From Arthrobacter sp. H35-D1 (GTDB lineage Bacteria; Actinomycetota; Actinomycetes; Actinomycetales; Micrococcaceae): 64,000 nucleotides of DNA. The position numbers and the translations under genes were made by a program. Each line of letters starts with the position of its first letter. The stretch's first letter is position 1. Of the stretch, positions 36,798-46,725 are shown one piece after another. Below the pieces are notes generated by a model that was not told where the DNA came from, searched no databases, and saw nothing but the letters and a program-made list of their open reading frames with translations. The DNA lies in the NCBI RefSeq assembly GCF_030063185.1, contig NZ_JASISP010000005.1:62001-126000 (forward strand), written 5' to 3'.

Positions 36798-38356
36798 TAT
36801 GACTCCTTGTCGGCGCTTGCCCGAGATTCCATGAGTTTCCGGACTGCGTCCATGAAGGCCTGGCCGCGGTGGGCATAGGAAGAAAATTGATCCATGGAGG
36901 CCGACGCCGGCGCCATCAGCACGGTGTCGCCGTCAACTGCCAGGGACGCTGCCTCGGCAACGGCCCGGGCCATGATGGCGTCGCCGTCCGAAAGTGTTGG
37001 GTTTGCCGCGGCTTGGGGATCGGCCTTGTTTCCAGTGTGCACCCCGGAGGCGGCAATCACCGGAACCTTCGGTGCGTGGCGCGCCAGCGATGCAGCCAGG
37101 GTGCTGCTGTCCACGCCAATGAGCACCACCGCCTTGAGCCGTGCCGCCTGGGCCTTGACAAGCTCGTCGTAGTCGACGCCCTTGGACAGCCCGCCGGCAA
37201 TCCAGATGACGGGGTTGAAGGCCGCCAGCGAGGCTGCGGCGGCGTGCGGGTTCGTGGCCTTGGAATCGTTGATCCACAGCACACCGTCCGCGCTGGCCAC
37301 CGGCTGAATCCTGTGCTCGCCATTGTGGTAGTTCACCAGGCCTTTTTGCACGTCCGCCGGGCTCAACCCATAGGCCAGCACGAGGGCAGCTGCGGCTGCC
37401 GCGTTGGCCACCAGGTGCCGCGGGACGAGGTCGCCAATGTCGCTGACCTTGGCCAGCTCTGCGGCAGAGTCCTTGCGTTCGTGGATGAAGGCGCGGTCAA
37501 CCAGCATCCCTTCGACCACTCCCACCATGCTGACGGCGGGGATGCCAGTGGTGAAGCCCACGGCTCGGCAGCCCTCCTTGACATCGGCCTCTTCAACCAT
37601 GCGCTCGGTTTCAATTTGCTCGGCGTTGTAGATGCAGGCAACTTGGGTGTTTTCATAAATCTTGGCCTTGTCGGCGGCATAGGCGGCAAAGCTGCCATGC
37701 CAGTCCACGTGGTCTTCGGCCAGGTTCAGGCAGACGCTGGAGACCGGCTCGAGGGATTCGCTCCAGTGCAGCTGGAACGTGGAAAGTTCCACGGCCAGCA
37801 CGTCGTAGCCCTCGGGGTCGCGGACGGCGTCGAGAATGGGCGTGCCAATGTTCCCTGCCGCGATGGCCCGCAGCCCGGCGCCTTGCAACATGGATTCCAC
37901 CATGGTGGTGGTGGTGGTCTTGCCGTTCGTGCCCGTGATGGTGATCCACTGGGCCGTTTTGCGCCCGGACTTGGTCTGCACGCGCCAAGCCAGCTCCACG
38001 TCGCCCCAAATGGGGATGCCTGCCTCTGCGGCGGCGGCCAGCAGCGGGTGGCTGGGCCGGAACCCGGGGCTTGTGACAACAAGCTCCGCCTGCTCCCCAT
38101 CAACGAGGGGCAGCACGGTGGAGGTGCCCGCGCCGAGAATGACGTCGGCGACCCCCACGATCCGCAAAGTGTCGGCGTGGGCCCGGGCTTCGTCGTCGTC
38201 CGAGGCGGCAACCACCACCACACGGGCACCCAGCTCTGCCAGGGTGTCGGCCACGGAGAAGCCGGTTTTGCTGATCCCCGTGACCACTACACGCAACCCC
38301 GACCAGTCGGCGTCCCAGCTGCGCAGAGTTTCAAGCCGGTTTTCTTGGGTACTCAC
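36797..38356 (-). CDS. murD: UDP-N-acetylmuramoylalanine--D-glutamate ligase
   Basis: MurD adds D-glutamate to UDP-MurNAc-L-Ala. The 519-residue protein has the N-terminal nucleotide-fold motif GISKTGFSVADTLAELGARV, the P-loop GTNGKTTTTTMVE near residue 141, NLAEDHVDWHG, and WINDSKATNPHAAAASL in the C-terminal domain with the carbamylated-Lys region. The GTG at 38356 is chosen because it overlaps the mraY stop by four bases (GTGA); an ATG at 38371 is an alternative without a ribosome-binding site. ftsW starts at its stop. Confidence 0.95.
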   Translation of the reverse strand: MSTQENRLETLRSWDADWSGLRVVVTGISKTGFSVADTLAELGARVVVVAASDDDEARAHADTLRIVGVADVILGAGTSTVLPLVDGEQAELVVTSPGFRPSHPLLAAAAEAGIPIWGDVELAWRVQTKSGRKTAQWITITGTNGKTTTTTMVESMLQGAGLRAIAAGNIGTPILDAVRDPEGYDVLAVELSTFQLHWSESLEPVSSVCLNLAEDHVDWHGSFAAYAADKAKIYENTQVACIYNAEQIETERMVEEADVKEGCRAVGFTTGIPAVSMVGVVEGMLVDRAFIHERKDSAAELAKVSDIGDLVPRHLVANAAAAAALVLAYGLSPADVQKGLVNYHNGEHRIQPVASADGVLWINDSKATNPHAAAASLAAFNPVIWIAGGLSKGVDYDELVKAQAARLKAVVLIGVDSSTLAASLARHAPKVPVIAASGVHTGNKADPQAAANPTLSDGDAIMARAVAEAASLAVDGDTVLMAPASASMDQFSSYAHRGQAFMDAVRKLMESRASADKES

Positions 38357-39465
38357 AGTCGAACAATCCATTCAGCGTAGAAAGCCCCAAGTCCTACGGC
38401 GACCATGAGGCCGGCCAGGATCCAGAACCTGACAACAACGGTCACTTCCTTCCACCCCTTGAGTTCGAAGTGGTGTTGCAGCGGTGCCATGAGGAAGACC
38501 CGTTTGCCCTTGGTGAGTTTGAAGAAGCCCACCTGGATGATGACCGAGCAGGTGATCAGCACGAAGAGCCCGCCAATGATGGCCAGCAGGATCTCGGTGC
38601 GGGAGAGAATGGCGAAGCCTGCCATGGCTCCTCCGATGGCCAGCGAGCCGGTGTCGCCCATGAAGATCTTCGCCGGGGATGTGTTCCACCACAGGAAGCC
38701 GATGAGGGCGGCAAACATGATCACTGCCAGCAGCGAGAGGTCCAACGGATCGCGGACTTCGTAGCAGACGGACTCGGAAGGAACCTTGCGTGATCCGCAG
38801 GCCTGGCTGCTCTGCCACAGGCCCATGAGCGTGTAGGCGCCAAAGACGAGGATGGCCGCTCCGGTGGCCAGTCCGTCCAGGCCGTCGGTCAAGTTCACGC
38901 CATTCGTGGCGGCAGTGATGATCAGGTTGGACCAGATCACAAACAGCACCACGCCCAAAGCCGCCCCGGCAAAGGCCAGGTTCAGGGAGGGGATGTCACG
39001 TGCGAAGGAAATGAAGGTGCTGGCAGGGGTACGGCCTGCGGCATTGGGAAAGCCCAACGCCATCACGGCGAAGGAAATACCCACCACGGCCTGCCCGACG
39101 AGCTTTCCCTTGGGGTTGAGTCCAGTGTTGTGCTGCTTGGTGATTTTTAAGAAATCGTCAAGGAAACCCACCAAACCCATGCCCACCATGAGGTAGATCA
39201 TGAGCAGCCCGGACGCCGAGGGCCCGGCGGAGTTGGGGTTTAGCAGCCACACGATCAAGTGCGTGATGAAATAGGAGGCCACCACGGAGCCGACCACCAC
39301 CGTCCCGCCCATGGTGGGGGTGCCACGCTTGACCTGATGGGTGGTGGGACCGTCCTCGCGGATGATCTGCCCATACCCCTTCTTCACAAGGAAACGGATA
39401 AACAACGGGGTGCCGATCATGGCAAAGGCCAGGGCCAAGCCTGCACCCATGAGCAATGCGATCAT
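38353..39465 (-). CDS. mraY: Phospho-N-acetylmuramoyl-pentapeptide transferase
   Basis: MraY transfers phospho-MurNAc-pentapeptide to undecaprenyl phosphate, giving lipid I. The 370-residue protein has ten predicted membrane helices and the catalytic motifs GFLDDFLKI (Asp pair), NLTDGLDGLA (Asp) and MAPLQHHFELKG (His). KRGTPTMGG near the N-terminus is also conserved. The ATG at 39465 overlaps the murF stop by four bases (ATGA); the open frame extends far upstream, but that Arg/Pro-rich part is a shadow of murF. A loop of about 15 residues with two Cys (QACGSRKVPSESVCYEV) separates two helices, as in other actinobacterial MraY. Confidence 0.95.
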   Translation of the reverse strand: MIALLMGAGLALAFAMIGTPLFIRFLVKKGYGQIIREDGPTTHQVKRGTPTMGGTVVVGSVVASYFITHLIVWLLNPNSAGPSASGLLMIYLMVGMGLVGFLDDFLKITKQHNTGLNPKGKLVGQAVVGISFAVMALGFPNAAGRTPASTFISFARDIPSLNLAFAGAALGVVLFVIWSNLIITAATNGVNLTDGLDGLATGAAILVFGAYTLMGLWQSSQACGSRKVPSESVCYEVRDPLDLSLLAVIMFAALIGFLWWNTSPAKIFMGDTGSLAIGGAMAGFAILSRTEILLAIIGGLFVLITCSVIIQVGFFKLTKGKRVFLMAPLQHHFELKGWKEVTVVVRFWILAGLMVAVGLGAFYAEWIVRL

Positions 39466-41009
39466 GGCTGGGCAGTCCTTTCGCCTGAGGGGGCATTGGT
39501 GGTGTTGGTGGGGCGGTTCCCCGGGGACAATGCTATCCGATCGCCCAGGAACCGCAGGCCTGCGCCATTGGAGGACTTGAGCAAAACAATGTCGCCTGGG
39601 GCCAGTTCGGCCACCAGCAGCTCGTAGGCGGCGTCGGCGTCGGGGAGGAACATTGACTCGTTCCCCCACGATCCCTCCATGACCGCTCCGACGTGCATGG
39701 CACGGGCGCCGGCGCCGACCACCAGCAGCCGGGAGATGTTCAGCCGCACAGCCACCCGGCCCACGGCGTCGTGCTCCAGCACCGACTCCTCGCCCAGTTC
39801 AAGCATCTCCCCCAGCACAGCCCAGGTGCGCCGGGCACCGCTGCCGCCCAGTTCGGCCAGAGTGCGCAGGGCGGCGCGCATGGACTCGGGATTGGCGTTG
39901 TAGGCGTCGTTGATGATGCTCACCCCGTCGGCACGGTCTGTGCGTTCCATCCTGTACCGGCTGGCTGCGCGCTGCTCGTTCAGCGAGGCGACGATATGTT
40001 CCGGCGCCGCCCCGACGGCGTGCGCCGCTGATGCCGCAGCGAGCAGGTTGGCCACATGGTGCAGGCCAAGCAGTTTGCTGCGCACCGTGAGCGCTTCGGT
40101 GCTACCGGGGAAGAGCAGGTCGAATTCGGGCTGGCCGTCGGCATTGGTTTGCACATTGCGGGCCTGCAGGAACGCCTGCCCGTCGGCACTCGTCGATGCC
40201 CCCGTGGTCGCCGGGACGTCTTCCGTGTCCAGGACGGGGGCGTCGGCGCTGCTGAAGAACGTGACTGGCGCGCCGGAACGCACCGCCATGGCCCGGACGC
40301 GTGCGTCGTCGTAGTTCAGCAGGGCCCGGCCGTGCGGGGGCAGCGCCTCCACGAGTTCGCCCTTGGCAGCTGCGATGTTCTCGATGGAGCCAAACTCGCC
40401 AGCGTGGGCGCTGCCCACACACAGCACCACGCCTACATCCGGGCGCACCATCGCCCCGAGGTAGGCGATCTGGCCCCTCTTGGTGGCGCCCATTTCAATG
40501 ATGAGGTAGCGGGTGCTTTCCACGGCACGGAAGACCGTCAGCGGGACGCCAACTTCGCCGTTGTAGGAGCCCACCGGAGCCACCGTTTCACCCAGCGGGG
40601 ACAAAATGCCCGCCAACAGGTCCTTGGTGGTGGTCTTGCCGGCGGAACCGGTAATGCCGATGACGCTCAACGGTGAGTGCGCGCGGATGCGGCGCACCAC
40701 CTCGGACGCCAACGTCCCCATGGCCAGCACCGCGTCGGCGACGACAACAGCAGGAAAGACGGTGCCGGCGTCGTCCGCGGGCACCACACGTTCGGCCAGG
40801 GCCAGCACGGCACCGGCGCCAAAAGCCGCTGCCATGAAGTCGTGGCCGTCGGCGTGCTCGCCCGACTTCGCCACATACATGCTGCCGGACACCACCTCAC
40901 GGGAGTCGGTGGCAATGCGCGCCACATCGACAAGCGTGGCGGGGTCGGTGCCGGCCGTGAGCGTGCCGCCGGTCAGTTCGGCAATCGTAGCCGCAGTAAT
41001 TTCAATCAT
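39462..41009 (-). CDS. murF: UDP-MurNAc-tripeptide--D-alanyl-D-alanine ligase
   Basis: MurF adds D-Ala-D-Ala to complete the pentapeptide precursor. The 515-residue protein has the N-terminal domain with DSREVVSGSMYVAKSGEHADGHDF, the P-loop GITGSAGKTTTKDLLA near residue 118, MGATKRGQIAYLG, HHVANLLAA, and NDAYNANPESMRAAL, a MurF hallmark. The protein ends with a polar tail rich in Asn/Thr/Pro. The ATG lies inside the 3' end of murE (eight-base overlap), and mraY overlaps its stop. Its specificity for a Lys- or DAP-containing tripeptide cannot be read off. Confidence 0.95.
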   Translation of the reverse strand: MIEITAATIAELTGGTLTAGTDPATLVDVARIATDSREVVSGSMYVAKSGEHADGHDFMAAAFGAGAVLALAERVVPADDAGTVFPAVVVADAVLAMGTLASEVVRRIRAHSPLSVIGITGSAGKTTTKDLLAGILSPLGETVAPVGSYNGEVGVPLTVFRAVESTRYLIIEMGATKRGQIAYLGAMVRPDVGVVLCVGSAHAGEFGSIENIAAAKGELVEALPPHGRALLNYDDARVRAMAVRSGAPVTFFSSADAPVLDTEDVPATTGASTSADGQAFLQARNVQTNADGQPEFDLLFPGSTEALTVRSKLLGLHHVANLLAAASAAHAVGAAPEHIVASLNEQRAASRYRMERTDRADGVSIINDAYNANPESMRAALRTLAELGGSGARRTWAVLGEMLELGEESVLEHDAVGRVAVRLNISRLLVVGAGARAMHVGAVMEGSWGNESMFLPDADAAYELLVAELAPGDIVLLKSSNGAGLRFLGDRIALSPGNRPTNTTNAPSGERTAQP

Positions 41010-42771
41010 TTGATGAGGACTCTATCTTGCTTGCTTGAGTGAACGGGAATCCGCGGGCAGCCAACGCCGACCGCAATTCAACCCTGTCATCGAGGGAAAG
41101 ATTGACCCCTTTGACTTCTTGGTAAACTTCATGGCCGCGCCCTGCGACAAGGATCACGTCTTGTGGCGACGCCAGTTCCACGGCCCGGGAAATTGCGTCG
41201 GCACGGTGGCCGACTTCTTCCACCACGCGCCCCAGCCCCAGCCGTTCATTGGCCGCCAGGGCCCCCGCCAGCACACCGGCGCGGATGGCTGCCGGGTCTT
41301 CGTCGTGGGGGTCGTCGTCGGTGACAATGACCACGTCGGCACCGCGGGCCACCACCTCGCCCATGATGGGCCGCTTGGTGGCGTCGCGCTCCCCCGTGGC
41401 GCCAAAAACGGCAATCACGCGGGCACCTTGCGTGTCGGGACGGACGGCGTCCAAGGCACGGGCCAAGGCATCCGGGTTGTGGGCAAAATCAACGACGGCC
41501 ACGGGCGCCGTGCCGATGAGCTGCATGCGGCCGGGGACCTCCACTGTGAAGGGGTCGTGCTCATCAAGTGCGTCCTGCAGCAAAGCCAACACGCCGTATT
41601 CATTTGCAACCGGCTGCTGGGTCGCCTGCTGCGTCGTCTGTTGTGTCGCCTGCTGGACCAACTGCAGCCTGGTGAGGACCATGAGCAACGCCAGTGCGGC
41701 ATTGGCAACGTTGAAGTCCCCCGGCAGCCCGGTGCGGACGTGCAGGAGCGCGCCGTTCGGTCCGGACAGCTCAAAGCGCGAGCCGATGCCGTCGCGACGA
41801 ACATTGCGCACCTGCCAGTCGGTGCGCTGAACAGTGGCTTCAGGGTGGGATAAATCCGAGCGCTGCCCCTCCACGGCCGTGGCCAAGGTGACAACGGGGA
41901 CCGTGCCGGCCGCTGCCATGCGCCTGCCCCAGTCGTCGTCAACGGTGACGACGGCGGCTTGGCTGTGCCCGGCAGTGAAGAGTGCCGCTTTGGTGGCGAA
42001 GTACTCTTCCATGCTGCCGTGCAGATCCAGGTGGTCTTGGGTCAGGTTGGTGAAACCAGCCACGTTGAACACCACGGCGTCAACCCTGCCGAACGCCAAG
42101 GCATGCGAGGAAACCTCCATGGAGGCACAATCCAAGCCCTTCTCGGCCATGACGGCCAACAAGGCGTGCACATCGGTGGACTCCGGTGTGGTCAGCTTGC
42201 TGGGAATGGCCTCGCTGCCAGCCAAGATCTCAATGGTGCCAATGAGCCCTGTTGTTTTTCCCAGCGCCCGCAGCAGGGAGTTCAAGAAATAGGTGGTGGT
42301 GGTCTTTCCATTGGTTCCCGTCACGGCAAACAGGTCCAGGCCGGCTCCGTTCCCGGCCCTGCCTGTTCCGTATACAGCGGCCGCAACGGCTCCCACGGCA
42401 CCGCGCACGTCTGCAACGGTGAGCACGGGGACAGCCACCGCTGCCCCCACCAGTCGGGCTCCGGCGTCGTCCGTCAAGATCGCCACCGCACCCGCGGCAA
42501 CCGCCTGGGCGGCAAATTCCGCGCCATGGGCCCGTGAACCGGGCAGCGCCGCGTACAAATCCCCCGGGAGAATGCTGCGCGAGTCAAGACTGACACCGCT
42601 CACGTGCACGGGGGACGCACCCGGCAGCTCACCCTGCCGGGCCCCGAGTGTCGCGCACACCAGCTCGGCCAGCTGCGCCAAGGCCGCTCCCCGATGGTGG
42701 ATTGGTCGCAACGGTGCAGGGTCATGGTTTTGCGGCACGGGCACTACATCCCCTTCTTTCACAGTGTTCAT
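41002..42771 (-). CDS. murE: UDP-MurNAc-L-Ala-D-Glu ligase (MurE), probably L-lysine adding
   Basis: MurE adds the third residue of the stem peptide. The 589-residue protein has DSRSILPGDLYAALPGSRAHG, P-loop VTGTNGKTTTTYF, NLTQDHLDLHGS and VVDFAHNPDALARAL. At the specificity site meso-DAP enzymes have DNPR; here it is D486-D487-P488-H489, so the DAP-contacting Arg is replaced. This fits L-Lys addition, as in lysine-type Gram-positives. A Gln/Thr-rich insertion (QQATQQTTQQATQQ) in the central/C-terminal region is coded by a 12-bp tandem repeat. The length exceeds the usual 480-500 because of this and the N-terminal extension. Confidence 0.93.
   Translation of the reverse strand: MNTVKEGDVVPVPQNHDPAPLRPIHHRGAALAQLAELVCATLGARQGELPGASPVHVSGVSLDSRSILPGDLYAALPGSRAHGAEFAAQAVAAGAVAILTDDAGARLVGAAVAVPVLTVADVRGAVGAVAAAVYGTGRAGNGAGLDLFAVTGTNGKTTTTYFLNSLLRALGKTTGLIGTIEILAGSEAIPSKLTTPESTDVHALLAVMAEKGLDCASMEVSSHALAFGRVDAVVFNVAGFTNLTQDHLDLHGSMEEYFATKAALFTAGHSQAAVVTVDDDWGRRMAAAGTVPVVTLATAVEGQRSDLSHPEATVQRTDWQVRNVRRDGIGSRFELSGPNGALLHVRTGLPGDFNVANAALALLMVLTRLQLVQQATQQTTQQATQQPVANEYGVLALLQDALDEHDPFTVEVPGRMQLIGTAPVAVVDFAHNPDALARALDAVRPDTQGARVIAVFGATGERDATKRPIMGEVVARGADVVIVTDDDPHDEDPAAIRAGVLAGALAANERLGLGRVVEEVGHRADAISRAVELASPQDVILVAGRGHEVYQEVKGVNLSLDDRVELRSALAARGFPFTQASKIESSSND
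41614..41661 (-). repeat. 12-bp tandem repeat inside murE
   Basis: Four 12-base units start at 41614, 41626, 41638 and 41650 (CTGCTGGGTCGC and close variants on the plus strand). They encode repeated xTQQ blocks. Copy-number changes would be in frame. Confidence 0.8.
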
Positions 42772-42784
42772 GGTTGGTCCCGGA

Positions 42785-44605
42785 TTACTTGTAGAACTTC
42801 GGCAGCTTGACGGGCGGCGTGGTGGACGGCGGAACGTCGTAACTGCGCAGCACCTGTCCCATCACCTGATTAAACGTATACCCCTGGGTGACGCCATAGA
42901 TGCTTCCCTTGGGCCGTTGGACAGTAATGCCAACCACATATTTGGGGTCGTCCATCGGTGCCATGCCGATAAAGGAGGAGGTGTAGCCGTCAAAGCCGAC
43001 GCCATTGTCCGCCGGGGCTTCGGAGGTGCCCGTCTTGCCGCCCGTGCGGTACCCGGGAATGTTGACCACCTTGTAGTCGGTCATGGTCACCACCCCTTCG
43101 AGCATGTCCCGGGCGCCCTGGGCTGTCTTGGGGCTGATGACCTCCGTGCCCGGTGCCTGCGGAACTGTTTCAACCTTGCCGTTGGCGTCAGCAACCGATT
43201 CGACGATTTGGGGTTTGAGCCTGACACCGTCGTTGGCAATCGTTTGGAAGATCATGGTGGTCTGCAGGGGTGTTTGGGCCACACCCTGGCCAAACAGCAC
43301 GGTGTACTTCTGGCGCCCGTCCCAAGTGCGCCAGTCGGCGAGGATGCCCGGACTTTCACCCGGCAGCGCAATACCCGTCTTTGCCCCGATCCCGAACTTA
43401 CGCATGTAGTTGTAGTTCTGCTCGAGGCTCAGTCTGGATCCTGCCATGACTGTGCCGGTGTTCATGGAGTCGGCAATGATGCCGGACAGGGTGCGTTTTT
43501 CGGTGCCGTGTTCAAAGGAGTCGGAGAAATTCTGTCCGCCAATGTTCAACGACGGAGGGACAAGAAATTTGCTCCCGGGCGTGGCCAGGCCCTCCTGGAG
43601 CAGGGCCGAGGCCGTGACAATCTTGTTGGTGGAACCAGGCTCCACCACCGAGCTGACGGTGCGTGAACCAATGTTGGCAGGGTCCGAAGCAGCGACGTCG
43701 TTGGGGTCGTATGAGTCGCTGTCGGCGAGAGCTACGACCTTGCCGGTGCTGACCTCAATGACGGAGATGCTTGCCCATTCGGCACTGTATTGCTCCTTTT
43801 GCTGCTGGGCTGCCTGCTGGGCGTAGTACTGGATGTCCTGGTCAATGGTCAGCTGAATTGTCTGGCCGTCAACGGCAGGCTCCGTTCGCACCGGCGCCGT
43901 GGGAATAATGATGCCGTTCTTGCCTGCCTGGTAGGTGCGGGAGCCGTCGGTTCCAGTGAGCTTGTCATTCATGGTCTGCTCAATGCCGGCCAATGGTTTG
44001 CCCTCATTGTCAACAAAGCCGACAATGGGGCCACCGACCGACCCCATCGGGTACACACGCTTGGTGATGGCCTCGGAGTAGATACCAGGAACACCCAGTT
44101 CGGCAACCTTCTTCTCCACCTGCGGGCTGACGTCCTGAGTGATGTAGTCGAAGTTCTTCTTTCCCGTTGCACTCTTCTTGACGTCCGCGACGTCCAGGCC
44201 GAGCACGTCCGCCACCTGTTGCAGGCCGTCGTCCTTGGTGTACTCCTCGATGCTGGAAATGCCGGTTTCCGGATCGACGTTCCGGTGCTTGTACGTTGTG
44301 TAGTCCGCCATGTTGACCTGTGAGACGGTGATGTTGTACCGGATGATGCTCTCGGCCAGGACCTTGCCCTTGGCATCAATGATCTTGCCTCGGACCGCGG
44401 GAAGGGTTTGCACCACTGTGCGCTGTTTTTCGGCTGCCTGGGCAAGGTTGCCCACGTCCAATCCCTGCACCATGACGAGCCTGCCGGCAATGACCAGCAG
44501 GAACGCAAGCATCAAGATGAACCCCACGCGTATCCGCGTGCGTCCAACCTTGTTCAATTGTCGTGCAGTTGCACCACGTGCGGACTGATGGGGTTCATGT
44601 GCCAC
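42785..44605 (-). CDS. ftsI: Septal penicillin-binding protein FtsI (PBP3-type transpeptidase)
   Basis: FtsI cross-links septal peptidoglycan and works with FtsW. The 606-residue class B protein has a short cytoplasmic N-terminus, one membrane helix (about 27-50), a dimerisation domain, and the transpeptidase domain with all three active-site motifs: S325-T-N-K328, S380-M-N and K524-T-G. The start is GTG at 44605, with TAGGAT eight bases upstream and an AGGA-like sequence; part of the expression could come from an internal promoter here, 62 bases after ftsL. The product is a target of beta-lactams. Confidence 0.95.
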   Translation of the reverse strand: MAHEPHQSARGATARQLNKVGRTRIRVGFILMLAFLLVIAGRLVMVQGLDVGNLAQAAEKQRTVVQTLPAVRGKIIDAKGKVLAESIIRYNITVSQVNMADYTTYKHRNVDPETGISSIEEYTKDDGLQQVADVLGLDVADVKKSATGKKNFDYITQDVSPQVEKKVAELGVPGIYSEAITKRVYPMGSVGGPIVGFVDNEGKPLAGIEQTMNDKLTGTDGSRTYQAGKNGIIIPTAPVRTEPAVDGQTIQLTIDQDIQYYAQQAAQQQKEQYSAEWASISVIEVSTGKVVALADSDSYDPNDVAASDPANIGSRTVSSVVEPGSTNKIVTASALLQEGLATPGSKFLVPPSLNIGGQNFSDSFEHGTEKRTLSGIIADSMNTGTVMAGSRLSLEQNYNYMRKFGIGAKTGIALPGESPGILADWRTWDGRQKYTVLFGQGVAQTPLQTTMIFQTIANDGVRLKPQIVESVADANGKVETVPQAPGTEVISPKTAQGARDMLEGVVTMTDYKVVNIPGYRTGGKTGTSEAPADNGVGFDGYTSSFIGMAPMDDPKYVVGITVQRPKGSIYGVTQGYTFNQVMGQVLRSYDVPPSTTPPVKLPKFYK

Positions 44606-44667
44606 TGCTGCTTATCCTAGCGTTCTCGACTTCGGGGCAGTCGATGCTGCCAGATCCTGGTTAAACC

Positions 44668-45384
44668 CTAACTGTCCTTTTGGGCAGGTGCGGGGATGGT
44701 GCCGCCGTTGAGTTCCGGCGCCACGGCTGCCGCAGGCACCACCGGGGCCGCGTCCTTCTTCACTGCGTCCTTCTTGGCCGTAGCCGCCTTGGCTTGGCTC
44801 TCCTTGGCTGCGGCCACCTTCTCCGCCTTGGCCGCGGGGCTGAGCGGCACCACCGCCGCCCCGGCCGCCGGGGCGGCCACTGGCTTGTCGATGCGGGCCG
44901 GCGGAATGCTGACCAAACCCTTGGTGTCTGCCGCGGCTGGCTGCGGGGATCCGCTGACCTTGCCCGACCGCACATCAATCTGCCCGGCTGTTCCGGCTGG
45001 GACCATGCCCAGGTCGGCCGCCCGCGACACCAATTCCTGCGGGGCCTGCTTGGCGGCTATCTCCTGCTCCAGGGCCTGGTTCGACTTGTACAAGTCGGAC
45101 TGCTGGTTTTTCAACCCAACCAGTTCGTACTGCCCCTTGGAAACGGAAATGCTCATGACCAACACTACCGACAGTGCAGCCACGACCACCATGAACAAGA
45201 TCACCACCAGCGAGGAGCGGTTGCGCCGGGGAGTGGAAACAACAAGCGACAGCGGCGTGCGTGACTTCCGCGGATTGACGGCCGGTACTGCGGCGGGAAG
45301 CTCAGGGTCGGCCAGCCCCATATTCAGCACACGGGCATTGCTGCCCAGGCTTACTGGTGCGGTACGTGATGCAAGCTGGCTCAT
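44668..45384 (-). CDS. ftsL: FtsL-like septum formation protein
   Basis: A 238-residue bitopic protein: cytoplasmic N-terminus with basic RRNR before the helix, one membrane helix ([21 protein letters not shown], about 57-77), then a short coiled coil ([32 protein letters not shown] region) of the DivIC/FtsL type. The about 100-residue C-terminal tail is Ala/Lys/Pro-rich low complexity. Position between rsmH and ftsI is that of FtsL; its sequence is diverged, as usual for this family. The ATG overlaps the rsmH stop by four bases (ATGA). Confidence 0.82.
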   Translation of the reverse strand: MSQLASRTAPVSLGSNARVLNMGLADPELPAAVPAVNPRKSRTPLSLVVSTPRRNRSSLVVILFMVVVAALSVVLVMSISVSKGQYELVGLKNQQSDLYKSNQALEQEIAAKQAPQELVSRAADLGMVPAGTAGQIDVRSGKVSGSPQPAAADTKGLVSIPPARIDKPVAAPAAGAAVVPLSPAAKAEKVAAAKESQAKAATAKKDAVKKDAAPVVPAAAVAPELNGGTIPAPAQKDS

Positions 45385-46379
45385 GCGGCATTCCTGACTT
45401 TAATCTTTTCCACTGCCCGCAGCCGCGCCGATGCGGCTCTGGGATTCTCTGCAATTTCTTCGTCTGTGGGTATTTCCGTGCCCTTGGTCAAACGTTTCAG
45501 GATGGCCTTGTGTTCTTCGAGTTCCACTGGGAACCCAACTGGGGCCGAAGACCTTGAGCCGGCGGCAAACACCGACTTCACGATCTTGTCTTCCAAGGAG
45601 TGGTAGGACATGACAACGGCACGACCGTGCAGTCCCAGTGCCTCCACGGCGGCCGGAATGGCTGTTTCCAAAACACTCAACTCTTCATTGACCTCGATAC
45701 GCAGTGCCTGAAAAGTTCGTTTGGCCGGGTGCCCGCCTGTCTTGGCCGCACCGGAAGGAACCACATTGCGGATGATCTCCACCAGTTCGCCGGTGCGGGT
45801 CAGCGGCGCCTTGTCGCGGGCGGCAACAATGTGGTTCGCAATGCGGCCGGCAAACTTCTCCTCGCCCCACTTGCGAATGATCCGCACCAAGTCTTCTTCG
45901 GAGTAACTGTTAAGGACGTCGGCCGCCGTTTGGCCGCGGCTTGTGTCCATGCGCATGTCCAAGGGTGCGTCGAAGGAGTAGGCGAAGCCACGGTCGCGCT
46001 CATCCAGCTGCAAGGAGGAAACTCCCAGGTCCATCAAGATGCCGTCGATGCTGGGAATGCCCAAGTCTTCAAGGACCTCGGCGATTTCGTCATAGACGGC
46101 GTGCACCAAATCGGTGCGGTCCGCGAAGGGCGCCAAACGCTCGCCCGCTAGGCCCAGAGCCTCCGTGTCACGGTCGATCCCGATCAGGTGCAGATCCGGG
46201 AAACGCTGCAGCATTGCTTCGGAGTGGCCGCCCATGCCCAAAGTGGCGTCAATGACGAAGGGGGTGCGCCCGGCTGTACGGGCGGCTTCAAGGGCTGGGG
46301 CCAAGAGGTTGATGCAGCGATCTTTTAGAACGGGAGTGTGGCGTTCGGACGTAGGTGGCGTGGGGTTCTCCGACGTCAT
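45381..46379 (-). CDS. rsmH: 16S rRNA (cytosine-1402-N4) methyltransferase
   Basis: RsmH methylates C1402 in the ribosomal P-site. The 332-residue protein has [13 protein letters not shown] at the N-terminus, the SAM-binding [49 protein letters not shown]-type block (DLGVSS, RGFSY-like), and [25 protein letters not shown] near the C-terminus. ATG at 46379 has GGAGG four bases upstream and is preferred over the adjacent GTG. It is separated from mraZ by 346 bases, longer than in most dcw clusters, so it may have its own promoter. Confidence 0.95.
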   Translation of the reverse strand: MTSENPTPPTSERHTPVLKDRCINLLAPALEAARTAGRTPFVIDATLGMGGHSEAMLQRFPDLHLIGIDRDTEALGLAGERLAPFADRTDLVHAVYDEIAEVLEDLGIPSIDGILMDLGVSSLQLDERDRGFAYSFDAPLDMRMDTSRGQTAADVLNSYSEEDLVRIIRKWGEEKFAGRIANHIVAARDKAPLTRTGELVEIIRNVVPSGAAKTGGHPAKRTFQALRIEVNEELSVLETAIPAAVEALGLHGRAVVMSYHSLEDKIVKSVFAAGSRSSAPVGFPVELEEHKAILKRLTKGTEIPTDEEIAENPRAASARLRAVEKIKVRNAA

Positions 46380-46725
46380 CACGCCTCCGTTTCTCTTCGG
46401 TCAAAACCGGGAGGGAAATTCGTTCCCCCATTGGCAATGCAAATCTTGCAAACAACTTGGGTGGTGCTGTGCTTCGGTGTAGCTGTGTTGATCCCAGTCC
46501 ACGCCTTCGCGTCCTTGCAAAAGGTGTTCTTGAACCAGGTCCCCCTCCGCGCCAAGCCCTGCCACGCCTGGCTCCGGGGAAGGTGAGCCAGGATTGGAGG
46601 TGCTGGGCGGCTGGAGACCTCATTCAAGATCACCTGCCGAGCCAACGAAAAGGCGTCCTGCGAAGCGACACTTTTCTGGTGTTTCCAACTACTGGTGGTG
46701 CTGGTGGTGCACTGACGTGTCCGTG
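46380..46725 (-). other. Intergenic region mraZ-rsmH
   Basis: 346 bases without a convincing gene. It contains a 9-bp tandem duplication CTGGTGGTG at 46692-46709 and an imperfect inverted repeat CTGAC...GTCAG at 46712-46729 over the mraZ stop. No promoter for rsmH could be assigned with confidence. Confidence 0.5.
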
